From Tritonibacter multivorans (GTDB lineage: Bacteria > Pseudomonadota > Alphaproteobacteria > Rhodobacterales > Rhodobacteraceae), in assembly GCF_001458415.1 (NCBI RefSeq), contig NZ_CYSD01000014.1:1-64000 (forward strand): a DNA stretch of 64,000 bases. The letters run 5' to 3'. Both the position numbers and the translations under genes were made by a program. Within the stretch, counting starts at the first letter, position 1. Every line of letters starts with the position of its first letter. A model generated the notes under the pieces. It searched no databases. It saw only the letters and a program-made list of their open reading frames with translations, and was not told the origin of the DNA. Shown here piece after piece: positions 33,722 through 42,667 of this stretch.

Positions 33722-35119
33722 TCAGAACTGAAAATACAAAAATGGTGAATGGCTCTGGGCGACCAAAGCGAGACAGGTAAGCCCCAGTAACGCTGTCTTC
33801 CCGGCAAGACGCAAGCTTTGCGGTGCATGGAGAGCCCATGGGCGAAGGTGCGGTGCCCAGAGGCTGAGGGCGCAACCCACTGCCAGTGCAGTGATTTCTG
33901 TGGGCTGAATTTGCCAGGCAACGGCGTCTGAAATGGACCAGCCGTTCCAGCCTATCATCCCGGTATAGACGCCAAAGGCCTGGGTCAGCGTTTCGGCCCG
34001 AAAGACCACCCAGCCAAGCAGAACAACCGTCATGGTCACCGGCCAGCCAAGGACACGGCCCCAGATCGGCGTCTGCGCCGTGCCCCCCAGCGCGCGTTCC
34101 AGCGCCAGCCACCCCCCGTGCCACGCCCCCCAGACAATAAAGGTCCAATTGGCCCCATGCCACAACCCGCCCAGCACCATGGTCAGCAGGAGGTTGATGT
34201 AAGTCCGCACACGCCCCTTTCGATTGCCGCCAAGCGGCACATAGAGGTAATCGCGCAGCCAGCAGGACAGGCTGATATGCCACCGTCGCCAGAATTCGGT
34301 GATGGACTGGCTGATATAGGGGGCGTCAAAATTCTCGATGAAGCGAAATCCGATCATCAGCCCCAGCCCGATCGCCATGGCCGAGTAACCGGCAAAATCG
34401 AAGAACAACTGAATGGCATAGGCAACAGCACCCAGCCATGCCTCGCTGCCGGTGGGGGTGGACAGGGCAAAGATCCGATCCGCCAAGGGGGCCACAGTGT
34501 CTGCGATCAACAGCTTCATCGCCAGCCCCTGCGCAAAACGTCCGACGCCGCGCAGAAAGATCTCGGGCGAATGCTGCCGCTCGGTAAACTGATCTGCCAG
34601 ATCCTTGTAGCGCAGCACGGGGCCCGCAATCAGCTGCGGAAACAGCGCCCCAAAGGCGAGGAAATCAACAAGATTGCGCGCAGGCGGCGCATCGCGCCGG
34701 GCCACATCAATGATGTAACTGATCGACTGGAAGGTATGAAAACTGATGCCTATGGGCAGGATTATGGCAGGCACCGTGATGTCTGCGCCTCCCAGCGCTT
34801 GGGACAGATCCTGCAACCCGCTGAGCACGAACATCGTGTATTTGAAGTACCCTAGAACGGCGAGGTCAAAGGCAACGCCAAGGCGCACAGCCCACATCCG
34901 CACCACAGGCCCATGGGCCGAAACCGCGATCCGTGCGGCCATGAAACTGACCAGTGACATGCCAAAAATCAGCGCGAGGTAATCCAGCCGCCACCAGCCA
35001 TAAAAGGCATAGCTGCCCAGCAGGATCACCAGCGATCGGGCTTGTTTTGGCACCAGATAGTAGACCCCCAGAAACAGGGGCAGAAACCCAAAGACAAAAA
35101 TCGCGCTGGAAAAGATCAT
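33722..35119 (-). CDS. algI: AlgI: MBOAT-family membrane O-acyltransferase
   Basis: Carries acetyl groups across the inner membrane for polymer acetylation. The 465-residue multi-span protein has the MBOAT core: GISFHTFQSISYIIDV, FPQLIAGPVLRYKDL, FFDFAGYSAMAIGLGLMIGF, ITEFWRRWHISLSCWLRDYLYVPLGGN, and the catalytic histidine in GGLWHGANWTF. Length and motifs are normal for AlgI/PatA. It follows algF by 38 bp. Confidence 0.94.
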   Translation of the reverse strand: MIFSSAIFVFGFLPLFLGVYYLVPKQARSLVILLGSYAFYGWWRLDYLALIFGMSLVSFMAARIAVSAHGPVVRMWAVRLGVAFDLAVLGYFKYTMFVLSGLQDLSQALGGADITVPAIILPIGISFHTFQSISYIIDVARRDAPPARNLVDFLAFGALFPQLIAGPVLRYKDLADQFTERQHSPEIFLRGVGRFAQGLAMKLLIADTVAPLADRIFALSTPTGSEAWLGAVAYAIQLFFDFAGYSAMAIGLGLMIGFRFIENFDAPYISQSITEFWRRWHISLSCWLRDYLYVPLGGNRKGRVRTYINLLLTMVLGGLWHGANWTFIVWGAWHGGWLALERALGGTAQTPIWGRVLGWPVTMTVVLLGWVVFRAETLTQAFGVYTGMIGWNGWSISDAVAWQIQPTEITALAVGCALSLWAPHLRPWALHAPQSLRLAGKTALLGLTCLALVAQSHSPFLYFQF

Positions 35120-35157
35120 TCCTTTACCCCCTATCCTTTCCCCCCTATCCCGTGTCG

Positions 35158-35748
35158 CTACTGAGCCACCGGATCGAACCGATGCTCGATCAGCTGGACG
35201 CCTGTGGGGGTCGCCAGAAAACTAAGGTTCTGCCCGCGCTGGAGGTTCACCTGAAACGTCCGCAAGGGCTCACCGCCGTCCTCGGCAACCACGCTAAGGC
35301 CAATGCTGACCGGGTTGACCGCGCGGGTGCCCGATTGCATTGCAGAGATGCCCTGAATGACGACGGTCTCGGACCCGGCCACACGGAGGTTCAGGTTCTG
35401 CGGCGTGGTATTGATCAGAAACAAATGCACCTTGCCCGGATCCCGGACGGCACCTTCCTGAATGGTCCGAAGCTGCCCGGTGCTGTCTTTGACAACCGTC
35501 AGAAAAGCCCCCGGTTGAATGCCCTGCAAAAGTGCCGCGGACACCGGCACATAGGGAGCGCCTTCGGTTTTGGGGATGTCAAAGCTTTTGCCAGCGAACT
35601 GAATGGGTTCACCGCGTTCAAACCCAATAAAGCGCAGGAAGCTCGCGTCGGCTGGGGCGGCTTCTGGATACAGGCCGGTATCGGATCTTGCGGGCAGCGA
35701 CAGGCTTGTCAGTGCGAGGATGAAGCAGAGGGTTTTTGCGGTTTTCAT
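35158..35748 (-). CDS. algF: AlgF: periplasmic alginate O-acetylation protein
   Basis: A 196-residue exported protein with signal peptide MKTAKTLCFILALTSLSLPAR. The N-terminal TGLYPEAAPADASFLRFIGF and the segment PYVPVSAALLQGIQPGAF are typical of AlgF, needed for O-acetylation but of no known catalytic activity. RBS GGAGGACCCC precedes the ATG. AlgF occurs only in acetylated-polysaccharide loci (alginate and acetylated cellulose), so it supports the naming of its neighbours. Confidence 0.87.
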   Translation of the reverse strand: MKTAKTLCFILALTSLSLPARSDTGLYPEAAPADASFLRFIGFERGEPIQFAGKSFDIPKTEGAPYVPVSAALLQGIQPGAFLTVVKDSTGQLRTIQEGAVRDPGKVHLFLINTTPQNLNLRVAGSETVVIQGISAMQSGTRAVNPVSIGLSVVAEDGGEPLRTFQVNLQRGQNLSFLATPTGVQLIEHRFDPVAQ

Positions 35749-35766
35749 GTGGGGTCCTCCTTGTGG

Positions 35767-37029
35767 TCAGAAGTAGATCGACAGCTGCGTGTAGACGTGG
35801 CTGTAGGTGCTGCGGTCGACGTAGGCCGATCCCGGTTTGAACAGCCCCACGCCAAACTGAAGTTTGGTTTTTTTACTTGGACGCCAGGCCCCGACGAGGC
35901 TGATCTCGGTGCCAACAAAGCGCGAGCGCCCGGTGGTCTGCCCGTTGATCCGGGCGCTGGGCGCTGTGGTGGAAGGCCGGAGCTGCGCGTAGGCATGAAG
36001 GCCCGCATCTATGCTGAATTTGCGCGATGGCCGAAGGCCAAGCGCCAAAGTGGCCACGGCCAGATTGCTGAGCTCTGGCCGGTAGGCATAGCCATAGCGG
36101 TTGAACTGTTTCTGGCCGCCGTCATAGGTCTTGTTGGTCTGAAGCCCGGTTTGCCGAAATCCAGCGGTGCCCACCGCAAAGCCATAGGTCACTTGCGGAT
36201 TGCGCGCGCCTTTGAGTGTGCGAATGCCGCGCAGGTCGACGCCAAGTCCTGATGATTTCTGATTGGCAGCGTCGCCCAGAACAACCGCGCTGTTGAGTTC
36301 AAAACGATGGTGGTCTGAGGGGCGATGCGTCAGATGGCCAAACAGGTAAAAACGCCGGTCCTCCGCGTCTGTTTCGGCCATCCCCAGGATGCTGCGCCGA
36401 CCGGTGTCTGTCTTCCAGGTCTTGTGCGCCATTGCGAAGGTCGGGCGGCTGTCGTCTGTTCCGCGAAAGGCCGCAACTTCCCAGGACGACATGCCCCCGA
36501 GCTTGGCAAAGTGGAGGCCATCAACAGCCCCATCTGCGATCCATTTGGCCGGGTCCGAAAACCGCATCCTCCCGATGGTCAGCTGCGTCTGTGGGCCGGT
36601 GGCGACGGAGACAAGGGCCTCTTTCACCCTAAAGTCGGATCGCGTCGGGTAGCTGCTGCTGTGAGTTTCAATCCAGCGCGCGCCATATTGGATGTGCCCA
36701 AACGCCACCACCGAAGGTGTGATCTGCGTACGGGCCCAAGTTTCAATGTGGCCCCCGAGGTCACGCTTGTAATCGCGCAGCCCGTCATCGCGGCGCAGAT
36801 TGTTGTCCCAGACGGCTTTGACGCTGGCGCTGGCGCCATATTGAAACCAGCTCGTGGGCTTGTGTTTGGCGCGTTTGCGGGTCTCAATATGAAACAGAAG
36901 CGCCGGTTTTGCGGCTTTGGGTTTTGCGGCCTTGGATCTGGCGTCGGCCGTCGTGGGGCCGCCGGTCGCAAGGACGACCAGTGCCAAAGCCACAGACAGC
37001 TTCCTCAGCCATTTTGCCGAATTTCGCAA
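35767..37029 (-). CDS. algE: AlgE-type alginate export outer-membrane beta-barrel
   Basis: A 420-residue outer-membrane porin for polymer export. The signal peptide KWLRKLSVALALVVLATGGPTTADA requires the TTG start at 37029, which has GGGGAG eight bases ahead. The body is made of alternating amphipathic strands (SFRQTGLQTNKTYDG, RYGYAYRPELSNLAVATLALGL) and ends in YTQLSIYF with a terminal phenylalanine, as outer-membrane barrels do. First gene of the cluster, so the promoter should lie in 37030-37263. It is somewhat shorter than Pseudomonas AlgE (about 490). Confidence 0.83.
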   Translation of the reverse strand: MRNSAKWLRKLSVALALVVLATGGPTTADARSKAAKPKAAKPALLFHIETRKRAKHKPTSWFQYGASASVKAVWDNNLRRDDGLRDYKRDLGGHIETWARTQITPSVVAFGHIQYGARWIETHSSSYPTRSDFRVKEALVSVATGPQTQLTIGRMRFSDPAKWIADGAVDGLHFAKLGGMSSWEVAAFRGTDDSRPTFAMAHKTWKTDTGRRSILGMAETDAEDRRFYLFGHLTHRPSDHHRFELNSAVVLGDAANQKSSGLGVDLRGIRTLKGARNPQVTYGFAVGTAGFRQTGLQTNKTYDGGQKQFNRYGYAYRPELSNLAVATLALGLRPSRKFSIDAGLHAYAQLRPSTTAPSARINGQTTGRSRFVGTEISLVGAWRPSKKTKLQFGVGLFKPGSAYVDRSTYSHVYTQLSIYF

Positions 37030-37263
37030 TTCTTGCTCCCCAAAGATACACTTTAGAGAAGCCTATGTTCTTGCGGTGGGGGGACATATCCGTGCAAACG
37101 CACAGGTTTTGGCGACAAGGCGCAGGCGACATAACCCTCCGCATAGGCAAGATGTGCGGATCGGTGGGGCTGGGCCGCAGACTGTGTGCAAACGCTCGGG
37201 CGCCTTTTATGCGTGTCAGGCCGGTTGGGACTGGGCTGCGCGGATTGCCATGCTCAGCAGTTG

Positions 37264-37300
37264 GAAAAAGGCGACAGGGGCGCGACAAGATCGCGCCCCT
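37264..37300 (-). terminator. Terminator of the TRAP permease gene
   Basis: Reverse strand: perfect 10-bp stem AGGGGCGCGA / TCGCGCCCCT with a 5-base loop, then GTCGCC and TTTTT. It isolates the alg cluster from the upstream transporter. Confidence 0.78.
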
Positions 37301-37311
37301 GATCGTGGACA

Positions 37312-39534
37312 TTAGGCAGAAACGGCTGCGGTTTTCCGCGAGGCCAGCACCTGCTGGATCAGCACTGGCGACATAAAGGCCAGTGCCACCAGATCCGAAC
37401 TGACGCTCGGCGCGACCAGCAGCAGACCGCCAATTGCCATCACCCAGCGCATCCATGCGCTCAGCGGGGTCAGGAAATAGGCCGACACAGCCGTTGCGAT
37501 TGCAAAGATGCCGAAAGCACAGCTCAGCGTCACCTGCAGGAAAGAGGTGATCGTGAAGTACTCGGGCAGAACAATCAGCATGGTCGGCGCATAGACAAAG
37601 ACCATCGGCACCATCAGCTTGCCCACGCCCAGCGTGAAGGCACTCAGACCGGTGCGGAAAGGGTTCGCCCCGGCAATACCCGCCGCCGCATAGGCAGAGG
37701 CACAGACCGGCGGAGTAATCTCAGAGATCACACCGTAGTAGAGCACGAACATATGCGTCGCCAGCGGCGGAACACCCAGCTGGGTCAGCGCCGGTGTCGC
37801 CACCGCAACCAGCATAATGTACAGCGCCGTTGTCGGCAGGCCCGCGCCCATAAAGATACAGGCCATTGCGATCAGCACCAACGAGAAGAACTGCTGCAGG
37901 GCGGATTGCGAGAAGGCCTCGATCCCGGTCCAGCTCAGCCAGGGCGCCAGCGCGTTTGCGATATCCTGCGCACCACCGGTGACCATAAAGCCAAGGCGGA
38001 AGCCAACGCCGGTGGTGTTGATCACACCCACAACAATGCCCACAGCCGCCGAGGCCGCACCTACAGCCAGCGCGTATTGAACGCCGACGTGCATGCTGTC
38101 GAACAGCTCGCGCATGGGCTGACGTTCTTTGCGGTGCAGGACGCTCATGATGGTCAGCGCCGCCAGGATGCCTGCCATGACCGGCGTATAGCCTTCACCG
38201 GAATAGGGCGATGCCTTCCAGAAGATAAAGCCAAGAAACGCCAGCGGAATGATCATGGTCGCCGGTTTGTTGAAGGAACAGAAGCCCACGATGATACACA
38301 GCACCATGCCCACAAAGGCCGCCATATTTGGCGAATAGCCCGAAAACAGCACCATCAGCAGCGCAATCAGCGGCAGAATGGTGTGCCAACCGTCCCGCCA
38401 GACTTTCATGAAGTTCGGCAGCTGGTCTTTGGGATAGGCGTTGAGGCCAAGGCGTTTGGCGGTAAAGTGCACGATCGAGATCACACCCACATAGTGCATG
38501 ATCGCAGGCACAATCGCGGCAATCACGATGGTGGTGTAGGGCACCTCGAGGTACTCTGCCATCAGGAAGGAGGCCGCGCCCATGATCGGCGGGGTGATCT
38601 GACCTCCAGCGGAGGCCGCAGATTCAACACCACCGGCAAAGTGACCAGGGTAGCCCATCTTCTTCATGTTCGGGATGGTCATGGACCCGGTCGACACCGT
38701 GTTCGCAATCGACGACCCCGAAATGGTGCCAAAGAACGCCGAGGAGACAACCGATACTTTGGCCGGACCACCGGTGTAGCGACCGGCCAGGATCATCGCG
38801 TTGTCGACAAAGAACTGACCTAGCCCCATGCGCTGCGCCACAACGCCGAACAGAACGAAGTGGAACACCACGGTGGAAACCACCCACAGCGTCACGCCAT
38901 AGATGCCCTCGGAGGGGAAATACATATTGTTGACAAACTGCTGCCAGTTCACGCCCGGGTGCTTCAGGATCTGCGCGGGCATATAGGGGCCAAACAGCGC
39001 ATAAACGATAAAGACCGAGATGATCAGCGGCAGGATAAAGCCAATGGTCCGACGGGCAATTTCCAGCACGGCCACGATCAGCAGGGTGCCAAAGATCACG
39101 TCGGTGGTGGTCGGGTTGCCCTGACGCATGGCTTGTTCGGGAATGGTCAGACCAAAGCCTGTGAAGCCCCGCCAGCTGAACCACAGGTACAGCGCAGCCC
39201 CAATGCCTGCGATGGCCAGTGCCCAGTCAAACAGTGGCACATTGCCCGGCGACAGGATCGACGCCCCGCGCCATTCCAGGCTGCGCGCGGTTTTGACCAG
39301 CGGGTAGCCCACAAAGATAAACAGGAACAGGCCGGCCAGGTGAATGCCCATGTGCACATGGTCCACCGGCGTGCCAAAGCCCGCTGTCCACAGGTGATAA
39401 AGCGCAAATGCGATCATCGACCAGTAGATAAAACGGCTCAGAAGCGGGCCATTGTCCCGTGTCACAAGTGAGGAGTCATATTGCTTCTCAAGCTCTTCTA
39501 GAGCCTTGTTGTCGAGATGTGTCTGCGAGGTCAT
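37312..39534 (-). CDS. Fused TRAP transporter permease (4TM/12TM, TAXI type)
   Basis: A 740-residue integral membrane permease combining small and large TRAP subunits. It has many hydrophobic segments, with GTISGSSIANTVSTGSMTIPNMKKMGYPGHFAGGVESAASAGGQI(T)PPIMGAASFLMAEYL-type sequence typical of the fused family (AAG-rich, GGQITPPIMGA), and ITPPVCASAYAAAGIAGANPFRTG in the second half. GGAGC precedes the ATG. It lies 67 bp after the TAXI binding protein, so the two form a sodium- or proton-driven importer for an unknown organic acid. Confidence 0.93.
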   Translation of the reverse strand: MTSQTHLDNKALEELEKQYDSSLVTRDNGPLLSRFIYWSMIAFALYHLWTAGFGTPVDHVHMGIHLAGLFLFIFVGYPLVKTARSLEWRGASILSPGNVPLFDWALAIAGIGAALYLWFSWRGFTGFGLTIPEQAMRQGNPTTTDVIFGTLLIVAVLEIARRTIGFILPLIISVFIVYALFGPYMPAQILKHPGVNWQQFVNNMYFPSEGIYGVTLWVVSTVVFHFVLFGVVAQRMGLGQFFVDNAMILAGRYTGGPAKVSVVSSAFFGTISGSSIANTVSTGSMTIPNMKKMGYPGHFAGGVESAASAGGQITPPIMGAASFLMAEYLEVPYTTIVIAAIVPAIMHYVGVISIVHFTAKRLGLNAYPKDQLPNFMKVWRDGWHTILPLIALLMVLFSGYSPNMAAFVGMVLCIIVGFCSFNKPATMIIPLAFLGFIFWKASPYSGEGYTPVMAGILAALTIMSVLHRKERQPMRELFDSMHVGVQYALAVGAASAAVGIVVGVINTTGVGFRLGFMVTGGAQDIANALAPWLSWTGIEAFSQSALQQFFSLVLIAMACIFMGAGLPTTALYIMLVAVATPALTQLGVPPLATHMFVLYYGVISEITPPVCASAYAAAGIAGANPFRTGLSAFTLGVGKLMVPMVFVYAPTMLIVLPEYFTITSFLQVTLSCAFGIFAIATAVSAYFLTPLSAWMRWVMAIGGLLLVAPSVSSDLVALAFMSPVLIQQVLASRKTAAVSA

Positions 39535-39601
39535 TGAAGAGCTCCAAAAAACGGAAGGCAGCAGGCAAGCCCGCTGCCTTCGCAGATGGTTTAGGTAGGA
39601 T

Positions 39602-40612
39602 TTACTTCAGCAGACCGACTTCACGGTAGAAGCGCTCTGCGCCCGGGTGCAGCGGCACGCCGGTGCCTTCGATGCCGTCCAATGCGGTCTCGAGGCGGAT
39701 TTCTTTACCTTTCGGGTGACCACCGTCCAGCAGTTTGCGGGCGGAGTCGGACCACATGGCTTTGGTGATCTGGTAGATCAGTTCTTCGTCCATGTTGGCG
39801 TTGGTGACCATCAAAGAGGACACGCCGAGGGTGTTCACGTCATAGGTCACGCCGGGGTAGGTGCCCGCCGGAATGGTGGAGGGAACGTAGTAGGGAACCG
39901 CTTTGTTTGCAGCAGCCACTTCTTCTTCGGACCAGTTGTACAGTTCCAGACCTTTGGTGTTGTCCAGCTGGATCACAGCAGAGATCGGGGTGCCCGCCGC
40001 ATAGAAATAGGCGTCCAGCTGACCGTCGGCGATCCGCTCGGAGGACTGCGCCATGTTCAGCTCGGCCTCGTCGATGTTGTCGCGGTTCACGCCGAACTCG
40101 TTCAGCATCGCTTCAACGGCGATTTGGGTGCCGGAACCGGCTTGCGCGATACCAACGCGCTTGCCTTTCAGCGCTTCGATGTTCTCCAGAACCGCGTCTT
40201 TCGGCAGAACCAGGTGCAGGTCTTCGTTGTACAGCTTCGCGATGACGCGCAGATCGGGTTTCGCGTTGCCTTCAAACTTGCCGGTGCCATGGTAAGCGAA
40301 GGTCAGGGTCGCAGCGCCGGTCAGGCCCGCTTCCATCTGGCCCGCTTGCACGGCGTTCACATTGTGTGCGGAGGCGTTGGTGGACTGTGCCATGGCAACC
40401 AGACCCGGAACGCCACAAGAGCCGCCCTGGTCACAGGGGCGAGAACCCGGAGGGTTGGAGATCGCGTTGGCGAGTGTACCACCGATCGGGAAGAAGGTGC
40501 CGCCAGCACCACCAGTGCCGATGCGGAAGAAGGTCATGTCCTGCGCGGTTGCAGCACTTGCCAGCATGGCGCATGCCAAAGCGGCGCCGGAAATCTTGGT
40601 GAAGATACCCAT
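39602..40612 (-). CDS. TAXI-family TRAP transporter solute-binding protein
   Basis: A 336-residue exported binding protein with signal peptide (MGIFTKISGAALACAMLASAATA) and the TAXI signature FFRIGTGGAGGTFFPIGGTLANAIS. Residues such as GKRVGIAQAGSGTQIAVEAMLNEFG and LDAYFYAAGTPISAVIQLD resemble the other TAXI protein at 85-1062, but the two are clearly diverged. Its permease follows. The 290 bp ahead hold the promoter and an unexplained inverted repeat (40901-40932). Confidence 0.92.
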   Translation of the reverse strand: MGIFTKISGAALACAMLASAATAQDMTFFRIGTGGAGGTFFPIGGTLANAISNPPGSRPCDQGGSCGVPGLVAMAQSTNASAHNVNAVQAGQMEAGLTGAATLTFAYHGTGKFEGNAKPDLRVIAKLYNEDLHLVLPKDAVLENIEALKGKRVGIAQAGSGTQIAVEAMLNEFGVNRDNIDEAELNMAQSSERIADGQLDAYFYAAGTPISAVIQLDNTKGLELYNWSEEEVAAANKAVPYYVPSTIPAGTYPGVTYDVNTLGVSSLMVTNANMDEELIYQITKAMWSDSARKLLDGGHPKGKEIRLETALDGIEGTGVPLHPGAERFYREVGLLK

Positions 40613-41399
40613 GTATCAGGTCTCCTGTTGGTCGTTCACTATCGCGCCGCGATCCAATGGTCTTGGCAATTGACATGGCCAGAGCCACGGCGGCAGTCGG
40701 AAAGTGATGCCTGTTCCCCATCAGGGCCTGCGCCGTTTGCGCGTGTCCCGACAGGGAAAGCCGCGCAACCAAATGCGACACAGGTCCTGTAGCTCACTCT
40801 GGTTGATCGAGTGCGTCTCACGAGACGGTCGCTACGCGCTGGTACACAACGGCATCCTTTCTCTTGCGAGAGCGTTTGTAACCACGCGTCTTGGCATTCT
40901 AATGCGCCGTTTTGGTCACTCGTTGGCGCATTTTGGTCAGGAATTGACGGAGAAATGAATTGAGCCCCGAACTGAGGGGGCCGCACATGCAAAGCTTGTA
41001 GGGCTACGATTCGTGACCGGGCAAAAACGGCGCTTGGTTTTATGGCGGATCGGAGGTGGATTTGGCCCGCTTGGCTCTGAACTGAGGTCGCCAATAGACC
41101 GCGACAGGGGCGTGCCGATTGCGACATCGCTTGGGAGTTCAGGTGCTGTAGGGGCAGCGAGAAGGGCCAGATTGGGCTGATCCATAGGCTGTTGCTGGGC
41201 CCGACAGAGACAGGCCAGAACGTCCTACAGCATGCTGTATTGGCGCCGACTGCGCTTTGGAGGTGACGGCCCCAACAGCACAGAGACCGCCCTTGATGTT
41301 TTATCAAGTTCAGGCGCGCAAGTGGCAGAAATTTCGTGGTAATTTTGGTGTTGAGAGGTCACATGGATAAGATCCAGTCACCATTCACATTTGATTTAT
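40613..41399. other. Intergenic region without a credible gene
   Basis: Nearly 800 bp between the TAXI gene and tRNA-Pro. Several ORFs overlap here, but none shows a ribosome-binding site, signal peptide or family motif. It holds a perfect inverted repeat AATGCGCC / GGCGCATT (40901-40908 and 40925-40932) and, in the same place, two tandem copies of GCGC(C/A)(G)TTTTGGTCA about 22 bp apart. It may contain a small RNA or a decayed gene. Confidence 0.4.
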
Positions 41400-41476
41400 T
41401 GGTCGGAGCGAGAGGATTCGAACCTCCGGCCCCTGCCTCCCGAAGACAGTGCTCTACCAGGCTGAGCTACGCTCCG
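41400..41476 (-). tRNA. tRNA-Pro (anticodon CGG)
   Basis: The reverse strand folds as a full cloverleaf: acceptor CGGAGCG / CGCTCCG, D-arm GCTC-AGCCTGGTA-GAGC, anticodon stem CTGTC / GGCAG with loop TTCGGGA (anticodon CGG, reads CCG), T-arm GGAGG-TTCGAAT-CCTCT, discriminator A and encoded CCA. No intron or mismatch that would make it a pseudogene. Confidence 0.96.
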
Positions 41477-41520
41477 ACCGTGGCGCGTGATCTATACCCA
41501 GCCTTGGGGGATTGCAAGCC

Positions 41521-42477
41521 CTATTCCGCGTCTTTTTCTTCCGATTGCTGTTTTAGAATAACCGAGACATTTGCCCCGCCCGAGGTGACCGCGCGGCTCT
41601 TGGTGCGCAGCACCGGTGTGTTGTCCGACCGGCCACCGCTGGCCTCGCGGATAACAATGAAGATGCCGCTGGCAATAATGATGCCCGCGCCCAAAAGAGT
41701 AAGCCAATCAACAGCTTCGCCAAAAAGGAAAGCGCCAAACAGGGTCGCCCAGATGATCTGGGAATACTGCATCGGCGCGACAATTGCGGCCTCGCCGATG
41801 GTGTAGGCATTGACCACCAACAGCGTCGCACAGAAGCCAAACAGCGCCACAATGGCAATCCCGCCAAGCTCAACTCCGGTCATCGGGACGTAGACGTAGG
41901 GCAGCGTCAGCCCCATCACCAGAACGGTGGCAAGCATCGGAAACAGCATCAGCACAGAGCGGCGCTCTTCATTGCTGATCTTGCGCAGGATCACGGATTG
42001 CACCGCATTGCCGAAGGCTGCAAACAGGGCCGCCGCATGGCCAAGTTCCAGCTCAAGCGTGCCGGGGCGCAGGACCACCAGAACCCCGATAAAGCCAACG
42101 ATCACAGCGGACAGACGCGGCAGGCCGACCTTTTCACCCAGCAGCGGGATCGACAGCAGGGTGATCAGCAGCGGCGTTGCAAACAACAGGGCATAGACCT
42201 CGGCCAGCGGCAGCACAGAGAAGGCATAAAACGCACTGGACGGGATGAAGGCGATGGTCATCGATCGGATCAGGGTCCAGCCGGGGTAACGGGGCCGCAG
42301 GGTGCCTGGCTCGGTGTCGCGCACCATCAGCAGGGTCAGCAGCGGGAAAGACAAAAGCGAGCTGAAGAACACGATCTGAAACGCGGTGACGTTTTCGCCG
42401 ACGAATTTCACCACCACGTCATGGGTGGAGAAAATGGCGAATGCGATCAGGGCCAGAATGGCGGCTTTTGCGTTCAT
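41521..42477 (-). CDS. DMT-family (EamA) transporter
   Basis: A 318-residue inner-membrane protein with two EamA repeats and about ten membrane segments (ILALIAFAIFSTHDVVVKFV; LAEVYALLFATPLLITLLSIPLLGE; AAIVAPMQYSQIIWATLFGAFLFGE; LTLLGAGIIIASGIFIVIRE). The second-repeat motif near FGEAVDWLTLLGAGII is typical. GAAGG precedes the ATG. Substrate unknown; no regulatory RNA is present here, unlike the related gene at 59398. It follows leuB after a terminator. Confidence 0.88.
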   Translation of the reverse strand: MNAKAAILALIAFAIFSTHDVVVKFVGENVTAFQIVFFSSLLSFPLLTLLMVRDTEPGTLRPRYPGWTLIRSMTIAFIPSSAFYAFSVLPLAEVYALLFATPLLITLLSIPLLGEKVGLPRLSAVIVGFIGVLVVLRPGTLELELGHAAALFAAFGNAVQSVILRKISNEERRSVLMLFPMLATVLVMGLTLPYVYVPMTGVELGGIAIVALFGFCATLLVVNAYTIGEAAIVAPMQYSQIIWATLFGAFLFGEAVDWLTLLGAGIIIASGIFIVIREASGGRSDNTPVLRTKSRAVTSGGANVSVILKQQSEEKDAE

Positions 42478-42606
42478 GTCAAAGGACCTTCAAATATGCG
42501 GCCGGGCTTTGCCCGTCTTTCTTATAGCGCTAACGTCGATGCCGGGGGGCTGACAAGCCCCCAGATGGGAAAACCTGCGCCTGTGGCCAAGCAAAGGGCA
42601 TTGGTC

Positions 42607-42637
42607 AAAAGAAAATCCCCGACCGCAGGGGCCGGGG
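42607..42637 (-). terminator. Rho-independent terminator of leuB
   Basis: Reverse strand: stem CCCCGGCC / GGTCGGGG (one G-U pair) with a 5-base loop, followed by ATTTTCTTTT. It lies about 30 bp after the leuB stop. Confidence 0.8.
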
Positions 42638-42667
42638 GCTGAATTTCTAGCGTCTTCAAGTGACGGA

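Noticed and set aside
25080-37029. Acetylated-cellulose (wss-type) locus instead of alginate
   Set aside because: AlgI/J/X/F homologues also occur there, but no cellulose synthase BcsA/B is present, while AlgD, AlgA, Alg8, Alg44 and AlgE are.
40639-41307. Reverse-strand ORF of 222 codons in the intergenic gap
   Set aside because: No ribosome-binding site, no motif, and composition (Pro/Ser/Arg/Gln) typical of chance frames in GC-rich DNA.
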